From Phycisphaerales bacterium (GTDB lineage: Bacteria > Planctomycetota > Phycisphaerae > Phycisphaerales > SM1A02), in the NCBI GenBank assembly GCA_030748575.1, contig JASMLR010000008.1, positions 54,096 through 118,095 on the forward strand: DNA of 64,000 nt. Reading direction: 5' to 3'. The translations under genes and the position numbers were made by a program. The notes beneath the pieces are model-generated. The model was not told where the DNA came from. It saw only the letters and a program-made list of their open reading frames with translations, and made no database searches. Below, piece by piece: positions 15,201 to 23,414 of this stretch (position 1 is the first letter of the stretch; every line of letters begins with the position of its first letter).

Positions 15201-18017
15201 ATGGACGGCCCAGCATCTCATACGGAGCCGCCGACACCGGAGCAACTCGCTGACCGCCGCAAGCGGTGGCGGTCGCCCGTTGGGGGGTTGGCCTGGTTGC
15301 TCTGGGGGAGTTTCGGGCTGTTCGCCCTGCTGACGGTCAACTCCGTCTATCTGGTCGGCATTCGCGTACTCGGTCTCTCGACCGGGGAGTCTTACGAGAA
15401 CTGGTTCTACCTGACCATGTTCCTGGCCCACCTGATTCTCGGGTTGGTGATCATCCTCCCCATCATCGTGTTCGGGCTGGCGCACATGCGTCGCGTACAT
15501 GATCACCCCAACCGCCGAGCGGTTCGAGCGGGCTTTGCCCTCTTCATCGCAGCCCTCATTGTCCTGGGCACCGGGCTGGTACTCGTGCGAATCGAGGGGC
15601 TCATCGATGTCCGCGACCCGGCGGTGCGATCTGTGGCGTGGTGGCTGCACGTGCTCGTTCCGCTGGTTGTCATCTGGCTGTTCGTTCTGCACCGGCTGGC
15701 CGGACAACGCATCAAGTGGGGCGTGGGGCTCACGTGGGCCGGTATTGCCGTGGCATTCGCCGCGGTGATGTTGATCATGCAGTCTCAGGATCCACGCAAG
15801 TGGAACGTCGAGGGCAACGCGGCCGGCGATCAGTACTTCTTCCCATCGCTGGCCAGAACCGTGAGCGGCGACTTCATTCCGTCCCAAGTGCTGGACAACG
15901 ACGAGTACTGTCTGGAATGCCATGCCGACATTCATGACTCCTGGATGCATAGCGTGCATCGGTTCTCGTCATTCAACAATCCGGTGTACCTCGCTTCCGT
16001 GAGCGAGACCCGGGAGGTCGCCATGGAACGGGACGGGGATGTGGCGGCATCGCGATTCTGCGCGGGGTGTCATGATCCTGTTCCGTTCTTCAGCGGCGCG
16101 TTTAACGACCCTGAGTACGACATGATCCATGATCCGACGGCGCATGCAGGCATCACATGTACTGCGTGCCACGGCATCACCCACGTGAATTCGCCCCGAG
16201 GAAACGCTGATTACACCATCGATGAGCCTCCGCACTATCCGTTCACATTCAGCGACGACCCGGTACTCAGATGGGTCAACCGGCAGCTTGTGAAGGCCAA
16301 GCCCGAGTTCCACAAGAAGTCATTCCTCAAACCCCTTCATCAGACAGACATCTTCTGTGGCACCTGCCACAAGGTGCATCTGCCGGAGGAACTCAATCAC
16401 TACAAGTGGCTTCGCGGGCAGGACCATCAGGATTCCTTCCGGCTCAGTGGCGTATCCGGGCATGGCATCGGAAGTTTCTACTACCCGCCGATCGCAGAGG
16501 TGAATTGCAATGATTGCCACATGCCACTGGTCGCGTCAGACGACTTTGGTGCCGCAGTACGGGACGACAGTGGCGAATTGACGGTGCACGACCACATGTT
16601 CCCGTCGGCCAATACCGCTATGCCTCGACTCGTGGAGATGCCTCGGCCCGACGAGGCGATTGAGAAACACAGGGAGTTTCTGGAAGGGGTCATGCGACTT
16701 GACCTCTTTGGCTTGCACGATGGAGGGGGGATCGCGGACGAATTGATCGGTCCGATCGGGCCTGGCGTCATGCCGACCCTGCAGCCCGGAGGCGAGTACC
16801 TCCTCGACGCGGTCATTCGCACGGTCAAGATGGGCCATCTGTTCACGGAGGGGACTGTGGACTCAAATCAGGTCTGGATGGAGATGGAGGTTCTGTGCGG
16901 CGACGAGGTTGTCGGCGCCAGCGGCACCATGGATGACCAGGGCGTCGTCGATCCGTGGTCCCACTTCGTCAATTCCTTTGTGATCGACCGTGAGGGGCGT
17001 CGGATCTCAACGCGAAACGCGCAGGACATCTTCACATCGCTCTACAACAACCAGATCCCGCCGGGCGCTGCTGACGTCGTGCACTATCGGTTCCGGGTTC
17101 CCGAGGATTGCGACTCGCCGGTGACGATTCGGGCGGCGCTCAAGTACCGCAAGTTTGATGCGGAACTCATGCGATTCGTGCTTGATGACCCCGGGTGGGT
17201 GAACGACCTTCCCGTGATGGTTCTGGCCACTGACGAGGTCGTGCTTCCTGTGGAAGGCGGGGCGGCCGTGGCGGCCGTTCGGGCTGTTGATGTCCCGGAG
17301 TGGGAGCGGTGGAATGACTATGGGATCGGGCTTCTTCGCAAGGGAGGCAGCGGGGAACTTCGAGGCGCTGAGGAGGCCTTTGAGCAGGTGGAATCATTCG
17401 GTCGCCCGGACGGCCCGATCAACCTTGCCAGAGTCTTCCTCAAGGAGGGCCGTGTGACGGAGGATGCGCCGGCTGCACTGGCCCGCGCCGAAGCGATGGA
17501 TTCGGCGGCGCGTGCGTGGCACCTGTTGTGGTTCGGTGGCCAGGTGGACCGGCAGAATGGCCGGTTGGACGATGCGATCGAGAAGTACCGGCAGGTCATC
17601 GAGGGTGGCTTTGAGCAGGCGGCGGGCCGAGGGTTCGACTTCTCCGAAGACTGGCGTGTGCTCAATGAACTCGGGAGCACGCTGTACCAGCGTGCTCGCG
17701 CGGCTCGAGGCGACGGACAGCAGGAGGTGCGGGCCCAATATCTGGAAGAGGCAGCGTCCGTATTCCGGACGAGCCTGGAACTCGATCCGGAAGGCGCTGC
17801 TGCCCACTTCGGGCTCATGCAGGTGCTGCGAGACCTTGGGGATGAAGGTGGCGCTCGGCTGCACGAGGCCGCGCATGGAACGTACAAGCCCGACGATAAC
17901 GCCCGCGATCTCGCCATCGGAAAGGCCCGCACGCGGTATCCCGCGGCGAATCGAGCTGCCGAGGGCGTCGTCATCTACGACCTGCAGCCCTCGTCCCCAG
18001 AAGGATCAGCACCGTGA
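15201..18017 (+). CDS. Membrane multihaem cytochrome c with C-terminal TPRs
   Basis: About five TM helices in the first 200 residues (for example NWFYLTMFLAHLILGLVIIL and VAWWLHVLVPLVVIWLFVLH) anchor a periplasmic domain. Five CxxCH haem-c sites follow: CLECH (~237), CAGCH (~287), CTACH (~320), CGTCH (~386) and CNDCH (~436), with extra His residues (DSWMHSVHR, HDHMF) that could be distal ligands. Residues about 690-900 are TPR-like. The haem part resembles cytochrome c-554-type multihaem proteins. It probably passes electrons between the quinone pool or a membrane donor and the CRTAC1 partners; that role is an inference. ATG 15201 follows a GGGAGG; an in-frame TTG 21 nt earlier is less likely. 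The stop overlaps the next gene's GTG. Confidence 0.85.
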   Translation: MDGPASHTEPPTPEQLADRRKRWRSPVGGLAWLLWGSFGLFALLTVNSVYLVGIRVLGLSTGESYENWFYLTMFLAHLILGLVIILPIIVFGLAHMRRVHDHPNRRAVRAGFALFIAALIVLGTGLVLVRIEGLIDVRDPAVRSVAWWLHVLVPLVVIWLFVLHRLAGQRIKWGVGLTWAGIAVAFAAVMLIMQSQDPRKWNVEGNAAGDQYFFPSLARTVSGDFIPSQVLDNDEYCLECHADIHDSWMHSVHRFSSFNNPVYLASVSETREVAMERDGDVAASRFCAGCHDPVPFFSGAFNDPEYDMIHDPTAHAGITCTACHGITHVNSPRGNADYTIDEPPHYPFTFSDDPVLRWVNRQLVKAKPEFHKKSFLKPLHQTDIFCGTCHKVHLPEELNHYKWLRGQDHQDSFRLSGVSGHGIGSFYYPPIAEVNCNDCHMPLVASDDFGAAVRDDSGELTVHDHMFPSANTAMPRLVEMPRPDEAIEKHREFLEGVMRLDLFGLHDGGGIADELIGPIGPGVMPTLQPGGEYLLDAVIRTVKMGHLFTEGTVDSNQVWMEMEVLCGDEVVGASGTMDDQGVVDPWSHFVNSFVIDREGRRISTRNAQDIFTSLYNNQIPPGAADVVHYRFRVPEDCDSPVTIRAALKYRKFDAELMRFVLDDPGWVNDLPVMVLATDEVVLPVEGGAAVAAVRAVDVPEWERWNDYGIGLLRKGGSGELRGAEEAFEQVESFGRPDGPINLARVFLKEGRVTEDAPAALARAEAMDSAARAWHLLWFGGQVDRQNGRLDDAIEKYRQVIEGGFEQAAGRGFDFSEDWRVLNELGSTLYQRARAARGDGQQEVRAQYLEEAASVFRTSLELDPEGAAAHFGLMQVLRDLGDEGGARLHEAAHGTYKPDDNARDLAIGKARTRYPAANRAAEGVVIYDLQPSSPEGSAP

Positions 18018-19870
18018 CCTCACCGAACCGCCCTCCGGAGGACTCCTTTGATCTCGAGATTCATGATGACGCGATCATCGGAAAAGCGTTTCTGTGGTCG
18101 CTGGTGGTCTTCGCCGGGCTTGGCGTATTGGGGGCCGGTGTCTGGCTGATCTCCGCGGGGGGCGGTGAGCCGGAGGAGCAGATCATCGAGAAGCGGGTGA
18201 TTCCGCCGAAGCCCCTACTCGCGGATCTGGCCGTGCTGCCAGACGTCACATTTGCGGACGTGACGGAGCCGGCCGGCCTGACTGTGCCGCATGTTTCCGG
18301 TGCGGTCGGTGGCAAGTTGTTGCCCGAGACGATGGGAGGCGGCGCCGCGTTTGCGGATCTTGATCGCGATGGTGATCAGGATCTGCTGCTGGCAAGTGGG
18401 ACCTGGTGGCCGGATTCGCCAGCGAGCGGGGCCACGTCCAGCCAGGTCTTCCTCAATGATGGGACCGGCCGGTTTACGCCGGGCGGAGACGCCTGGGCGT
18501 TCGGGCAGGGGGTGTACGGCACCGGCCTGGCATGCGGTGACTTTGACGGGGACGGGTGGGTTGATGTGTTTCTGGCCGCGTTGGGTGGAGATCGGTTGTA
18601 TCGGAACTCGGCCGCGGGCCTTGTCGATGTCACGGCTTCCTCCGGCGTCGGCGGACCTGAGGAGGCGTGGAGTACAAGTGCGGCGTTCATTGACTATGAC
18701 GGCGATCAGGATCTCGATCTGTTTGTGCCGCACTATGTCCAGTGGTCCCGAGCGAAGGATGAGTCTCTGGGGTTCACGCTCAACGGCACGGATCGCGCCT
18801 ACGGCCCACCCAAGCAGTACGAGGGGACGCACCCCACGCTCTGGCGAAACGAGGGCGACGGGCGTTTCACCGATGTGTCGGTCGAAGCCGGCATGGAGGT
18901 GTTCAATCCAGCAACGAACGCCGCGGTTGGCAAATCTCTGGCCGTCGCGCCGATCGACCTCGATCGGGATGGGGATCTGGATCTGATTGTCGCCAACGAC
19001 ACGACGGCGAACTTCCTGTATCGCAATCAGGGCGATGGGACGTTTGTGGAAGAAGGCAGCGCCGCTGGTGTTGCATACGACTCCCGGGGCATGGCAACCG
19101 GAGCGATGGGGATCGACGTCGGGCACTACAGGAATGATGCCGCGCTGGGCATCGGGATCGGGAACTTTGCCAACGAGATGACCAGTTTCTATGTCGTCGA
19201 GTCGCCCGACGGGTGGTTCACGGATGAAGCCGCGACCGAGGGTGTCGGCGCTCCGACTCGACCGTTGCTGTCGTTCGGGCTGCTTCTGGTTGACTACGAC
19301 CTGGATGGCCGGCTCGACCTCTTTCAAACCAATGGGCACCTGGAAGAGGACATCAGCGAGGTGCAGGCCAGCCAACGCTATGCCCAGCCGGCGCAGCTGT
19401 TCTGGAACGCCGGCAGTGGCGATGGCGCCACGTTCCGGATCGTTCCCTCGGAAGCGAGCGGGGATCTGGCTCGACCCATCGTGGGGCGAGGTGCGGCAGC
19501 TGCGGACATTGACGGAGACGGGGATCTTGACTTCATCGTGACGCAGCCTGGCGAGGTCCCGGTCCTGCTTCGCAACGATCAGGCGATCGGCCACCACTGG
19601 CTGCGGCTGGAACTGCGAGATCCGAATTCGGCCAACACCGGTGCCATCGGGGCGTGGATCGAGGTGGACGCCGGTGGCGTCACGCAACGAAGGCAGGTGA
19701 TGCCCACCCGGTCGTACCTCTCGCAGGTCGAGCTTCCAGTCACCTTTGGTTTGGGTGATGCCGACGCGGTGGATGAGGTCCGCGTTGAGTGGCCCGATGG
19801 TGCTCTCGACGTCGTGCACGTCGACGGCGTGGATCGAGCGATTGTGATTGACCGCGCCGAACTCCCGTAG
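18014..19870 (+). CDS. Membrane-anchored CRTAC1-family protein
   Basis: Unlike its three paralogues here, this 618-aa protein has no lipobox. A charged N-terminus is followed by one TM helix (about residues 27-47, AFLWSLVVFAGLGVLGAGVW). The periplasmic part has FG-GAP blades (FADLDRDGDQDLLLASG, IDYDGDQDLDLF, LDRDGDLDLIVAND) and a C-terminal ASPIC/UnbV domain (HHWLRLELRDPNSANTGAIG...VRVEWPDG). It starts at GTG 18014, overlapping the cytochrome stop (GTGA), so it is translationally coupled to the cytochrome and is its most likely direct partner. Confidence 0.85.
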   Translation: MTSPNRPPEDSFDLEIHDDAIIGKAFLWSLVVFAGLGVLGAGVWLISAGGGEPEEQIIEKRVIPPKPLLADLAVLPDVTFADVTEPAGLTVPHVSGAVGGKLLPETMGGGAAFADLDRDGDQDLLLASGTWWPDSPASGATSSQVFLNDGTGRFTPGGDAWAFGQGVYGTGLACGDFDGDGWVDVFLAALGGDRLYRNSAAGLVDVTASSGVGGPEEAWSTSAAFIDYDGDQDLDLFVPHYVQWSRAKDESLGFTLNGTDRAYGPPKQYEGTHPTLWRNEGDGRFTDVSVEAGMEVFNPATNAAVGKSLAVAPIDLDRDGDLDLIVANDTTANFLYRNQGDGTFVEEGSAAGVAYDSRGMATGAMGIDVGHYRNDAALGIGIGNFANEMTSFYVVESPDGWFTDEAATEGVGAPTRPLLSFGLLLVDYDLDGRLDLFQTNGHLEEDISEVQASQRYAQPAQLFWNAGSGDGATFRIVPSEASGDLARPIVGRGAAAADIDGDGDLDFIVTQPGEVPVLLRNDQAIGHHWLRLELRDPNSANTGAIGAWIEVDAGGVTQRRQVMPTRSYLSQVELPVTFGLGDADAVDEVRVEWPDGALDVVHVDGVDRAIVIDRAELP

Positions 19871-19891
19871 CCCGGGTGGGGGCTCGCGGGA

Positions 19892-19897
19892 TATCCT
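19892..19897 (+). promoter_or_regulatory. -10-like TATCCT before the thioredoxin-fold gene
   Basis: TATCCT ends 6 nt before ATG 19904 within the 33-bp gap after the CRTAC1 gene. It would give this gene its own leaderless start. Confidence 0.35.
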
Positions 19898-19903
19898 CTC
19901 CCC

Positions 19904-21187
19904 ATGCAACGACAACACTTCTGCGGAATGCTCATGGCTTCTTTGACGGGTGCAGCAGCGATGGCGGCGCCGCCCACGCCGTCGCAGGTCACTTCGACGC
20001 CGGCCGACGTGCCGGTTATTGATGCCGCTGAGCAGGCGGCCGGCTATGGCGTGCTTGCCCGCGCCGTGGAGGCGTTCGGATCGGCGCCGGTCGTGAGGTG
20101 CGACACGCAGGTGCGGATGCAGTCGCCCAACGGCACAGAGCGGGCGGTCGAGGTGCAGTCGGTCTTCGGGCCGGACGGCTTCGCGTGGATCAAGGCGCCC
20201 GAGTCGATGGTCTACGTGAAAGACGGCGTCATGCGGATTGTGCTGCAGAGCGTGTATGACCGGTATCTGGAGGTCCCGGTCGGGGACAGCATGGTGGACG
20301 GTGTTGGCGCCGTCATGGGGGATGAGGCGTTGGCGGGGTTCGAGGCGATGATGCGGGAGGGGCGGCCGCCGGAAGCCTGGCTGGAGACGGCCCTCATGCG
20401 GACCATCGGGAAGCCCACCGTGACGGGGGTGGAGGTCGTACCCGGCGGCGATGGAACAGACGTCACCCGCGTGACTCTGGTGGGGGCCTATGGGACGGGC
20501 TGGGTCGACCTGGACCCGGATACCCACCGATTGGTCGGCTCCCACGCCCACCTGATCGTGGTTCCCGATGAGAATCTGGAGCCGTTCGAGATGGTGATGG
20601 ACCTGACGACCGAGGTCGAGTTCCTGGAGACGCTCCCGGAGGGTCTGGACTTTGACCCCGGTATTCGCACGCCGGTTGGGACGCGGCAAGATCTGGATCC
20701 CGTGCTGCGGAACAGGCTCAAGATCGGCCAGCCAGCGCCGGAACTGGTTGCTGTGACGCCCGAAGGCGCGCCCTGGCAGTTGAAGGATCACGCCGGCACG
20801 CCGGTGGTGCTGTGCTTCTGGACGTCGTGGGCCAATGCGAGCCGACCCGGCGTCGAGCAGTTGGAGCGGTTGTACACGTCGCTCACAGCGGATGGGCAGA
20901 CGCCGGATGCGATCTGCATGGCCGTCAACGTCCTAGAGCATGAGCCGGAGCTCGACGTCCGCCGCGAGGCCGCCGGCGGCATGTGGCGGCAGGCGGGGCT
21001 GACCGTGCCGCTTCTGGTGGCCCCCGATGAGGTGATTCAGACCAAGTGGGCCGTGACGAGTGTGCCCTACCTGATTCTGGTTGGTCCCGATGGCACGATC
21101 CTGGACGCGGAAGTGGGGGTGTCCGAGTCTTGGGTCAAACGCGTTCTGGGGATGCTGAAGGATCTTCCAGCAGCGAGCGGCGACTGA
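19904..21187 (+). CDS. Exported TlpA-like protein lacking the CxxC
   Basis: The N-terminus (MLMASLTGAAAMAAPPTP) is signal-peptide-like. Residues about 45-260 form a domain of outer-membrane-lipoprotein-carrier-like character (VRMQSPNGTERAVEVQSVFGPDGF...). Residues about 275-420 are a thioredoxin/TlpA fold: IGQPAPELVAVTPEG, then VVLCFWTSWANASRPGVEQLE, and later SVPYLILVGPDGTI with the cis-Pro. In redox-active TlpA proteins the stretch WxxWCxxC holds two cysteines; here it reads WTSWANASR (~306-314), so both are absent and thiol-disulfide exchange is not expected. It may act as a binding or chaperone module. It is convergent with the next CRTAC1 gene. Confidence 0.78.
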   Translation: MQRQHFCGMLMASLTGAAAMAAPPTPSQVTSTPADVPVIDAAEQAAGYGVLARAVEAFGSAPVVRCDTQVRMQSPNGTERAVEVQSVFGPDGFAWIKAPESMVYVKDGVMRIVLQSVYDRYLEVPVGDSMVDGVGAVMGDEALAGFEAMMREGRPPEAWLETALMRTIGKPTVTGVEVVPGGDGTDVTRVTLVGAYGTGWVDLDPDTHRLVGSHAHLIVVPDENLEPFEMVMDLTTEVEFLETLPEGLDFDPGIRTPVGTRQDLDPVLRNRLKIGQPAPELVAVTPEGAPWQLKDHAGTPVVLCFWTSWANASRPGVEQLERLYTSLTADGQTPDAICMAVNVLEHEPELDVRREAAGGMWRQAGLTVPLLVAPDEVIQTKWAVTSVPYLILVGPDGTILDAEVGVSESWVKRVLGMLKDLPAASGD

Positions 21188-21250
21188 CACCGCTCAGTGA
21201 TCTTCCAGTGATGTGCGGAACCGCCCGTGTTGTGGGCCCCCGCGGCGGGC

Positions 21251-22942
21251 TCAGCGGCTTCCGGGGGCGGCGCCGCCCGGGTGCGGGATCCGAACGACCT
21301 GATCCGCCTTCGTCGGGCCGAGCTCAGTGGTCGTTCCATCCGGCCAGATGACGCGGATCTGATCGGCCTGCTCGGCGGCGGCGAGGCCGACGTGCACGCG
21401 ATGATCCCTCGCGGCGATGTAACTTGAGTCGGTTCGGACCGTGTCCGTGATCGTCCCTTTGGGGGTCTGTACTTCAACACGCGCGCCGATGGCGGGGGCC
21501 CCGGCGGGATCCCGCACGTCCAGCAGCAGCCAGTGGCCGCGGTCGGGCACCGTGTTCATGAGCAGGCGGGCCGGCGCATCGCGGTTCATGACGAGGATGT
21601 CCATGCCTCCGTCGTTATTGAAGTCCGCGAACACGGCCCCTCGGCTGGTCCGTGGCGTCATGGCGTCCAGTCCGCCCATCTCCGGGATGGCCTCGAAGCC
21701 CAGTCCGGTGTCGGAGCCTCGAAGGAGCAGGTTGCTGTGCGCATACTTGTCGTCGAGCGGGCTGTCCGGATCGGCCAGCACGGCGCCATTGGCTGAGAAG
21801 TAGTCAAGCACGCCGTCGTTATCAAAGTCGACCAGCCCCAGACCGAAACGGGTGTAGTGGTAGGAGTGCTTTGAAAGCCCCGCCCGGGTCGTGACATCCT
21901 GAAAGTGTGTGCCCTTGTTGAGGTACAGGGAGTCCGATTCGCCCCGCAGATTGCAGACGATCAGGTCCGGTCGCCCATCACGATCGAGGTCAGCCACGCT
22001 GACGCCCATGCCAGCCTTGGCAAGCCCCGAGTTGTCTCGATCGCACGCCATAGCAAAGCCCGTTTCCTGGAAGTTGCCCTGGCCGTCGTTCTTCCAGAGC
22101 CGATCGGGAATCGTGTCGTTGGCGACGAACATGTCGACATCACCGTCGTCGTCAAAGTCGGCGGTCCCGATGCCCAGCCCGTAGCCGGTGACGCTCGCGA
22201 TGCCGGATGCCTCCGACACGTCCGTGAATCGGCCGGTCCCGTCGTTGGCGTACAGCACGTCTGGCGTCTGTGGATAGCGGCTGGGCTTGCAGTAGTCTCG
22301 CGTCTCCATGTCACCGACGTTGACGCCCAGGCAGGGCAGGACCCCCTCGGGGGACCACTCGATGTAGCGGCAGACGAAGAGATCGAGATCCCCGTCGCCA
22401 TCGGCGTCAAAGAAGGAACTGCTGGTCCCCCAGCCCGGCGCCGACAATCCCGCGGATGCAGATGCGTCCGTAAACGTGCCGTCGCCATGGTTCTTGAGCA
22501 GCACATCATCCCCGAGGTTGGCGACGAAGATGTCCTGGTCGCCGTCGCCATCGACGTCTCCGACCGCAACGCCCGATCCGTACCCGGAGTCGCCGGCGCC
22601 GCTTTCCGCGGTGACATCCTCGAAGGTGCCGTCGCCTCGGTTCCGGAGGAGTCGATTGCCGCCCTCGCCGCTTGCCTGCAGCAGATACAAGTCCTGCCAA
22701 CCGTCGTCATTGAAGTCGATGGCGGCTGCGGCCCCGACACAGATCTCGGGCATCCAGGGGGCCTCGTGGAGGTATGTGTCGCAGGTGAAGGTCACGCCAC
22801 GTTGGGCGGACTGATCCCTGAACCACGGGGCATTGGGTGTGGCATCCGGGCGACTCGCGGCCGTTTGGGCAGGCGTTGACTCGTCGCCGCACCCTGGTGC
22901 CAGAAGCAGGACCGCCGCGGGCATCCACCAGTGAAGCTTCAT
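21251..22942 (-). CDS. CRTAC1-family lipoprotein
   Basis: MKLHWWMPAAVLLLAPGC is a lipoprotein signal (C18). The 563-aa protein follows the same plan as the one at 7672-9381: N-terminal (SAQRGVTFTCDTYLHE, MPEICVGAAAAIDFNDDGW), FG-GAP blades with DxDxDG loops (VDGDGDQDIFVANLG, DADGDGDLDLFVC), and a C-terminal ASPIC/UnbV domain (GHWLLLDVRDPAGAPAIGARVEV...IRVIWPDGTTT). The two are clear paralogues, including a shared DYC motif (METRDYCKPSRY here, GGEDYCSPRNY there). It ends facing the TlpA-like gene, 63 bp away. GGTGAGG upstream of ATG 22942 may serve as the ribosome-binding site. Confidence 0.87.
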   Translation of the reverse strand: MKLHWWMPAAVLLLAPGCGDESTPAQTAASRPDATPNAPWFRDQSAQRGVTFTCDTYLHEAPWMPEICVGAAAAIDFNDDGWQDLYLLQASGEGGNRLLRNRGDGTFEDVTAESGAGDSGYGSGVAVGDVDGDGDQDIFVANLGDDVLLKNHGDGTFTDASASAGLSAPGWGTSSSFFDADGDGDLDLFVCRYIEWSPEGVLPCLGVNVGDMETRDYCKPSRYPQTPDVLYANDGTGRFTDVSEASGIASVTGYGLGIGTADFDDDGDVDMFVANDTIPDRLWKNDGQGNFQETGFAMACDRDNSGLAKAGMGVSVADLDRDGRPDLIVCNLRGESDSLYLNKGTHFQDVTTRAGLSKHSYHYTRFGLGLVDFDNDGVLDYFSANGAVLADPDSPLDDKYAHSNLLLRGSDTGLGFEAIPEMGGLDAMTPRTSRGAVFADFNNDGGMDILVMNRDAPARLLMNTVPDRGHWLLLDVRDPAGAPAIGARVEVQTPKGTITDTVRTDSSYIAARDHRVHVGLAAAEQADQIRVIWPDGTTTELGPTKADQVVRIPHPGGAAPGSR

Positions 22943-23328
22943 GGCTGATGCACCTCACCGGTCGCCTGGGTCGTGGCCCCGTGGGAGGCCCGGCTCGTAG
23001 GCATGGGGGCTTCCAGAAGGTGTGGGCATGGGTTCTGACGGTGGGCCGGGGGTTCGGTCATGGGCACTCCTGAATGCGCCGCACATCACGTGGGCGGGCC
23101 GGGTCGGGTGGCGTGCAGGCATCACTATAGAACCCGGCGTGCTTGCGTATCGGGTGAGGACGCGTCGGCATGAAGGCGGAGTACGTGAAATGCGTGGTCA
23201 CGAATACGAGGCCGCAAGCGGTGGGCGGCAAGGCGTTCTCCGCTCGGTTGGGGGGGTGCGGCGTGGTTGCATGGTCTGTGTGGCTCGTCGGCAGGGCGAG
23301 ACCGCGGCGGCGCCGCCCGGCGCAAGAA
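22943..23328. other. Intergenic region, leader of the CRTAC1 gene
   Basis: No gene is seen. The minus strand has a TATAGT at 23124-23129 that could start a leader of about 170 nt for the CRTAC1 gene. The right part (23250-23328) is GC-rich with no recognised signal. Short frames here have unlikely composition. Confidence 0.5.
23124..23129 (-). promoter_or_regulatory. -10-like TATAGT
   Basis: TATAGT in an otherwise GC-rich intergenic region, oriented towards the CRTAC1 gene at 22942. No convincing -35 at 17 bp. Confidence 0.35.
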
Positions 23329-23358
23329 CAGCCCCCCGATCCGAAGATCGGGGGGCTG
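23329..23358 (-). terminator. Intrinsic terminator of the large exported-protein gene
   Basis: CAGCCCCCCGATC (23329-23341) and GATCGGGGGGCTG (23346-23358) pair perfectly over 13 bp with a 4-nt loop. In the minus direction the stem is followed by TTCTT. It lies 56 bp past the stop at 23415. Confidence 0.85.
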
Positions 23359-23414
23359 CAGAGAACGTTGGATCTGATCGTCCGAAGACGATCCGGTCCG
23401 AGTCAATCACTTCA

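Noticed and set aside
18215..20791. 858-codon open frame on the minus strand
   Set aside because: Antisense to the CRTAC1 and TlpA-like genes; His/Arg/Pro-rich with no recognisable domain and spans two convincing genes and their gap.
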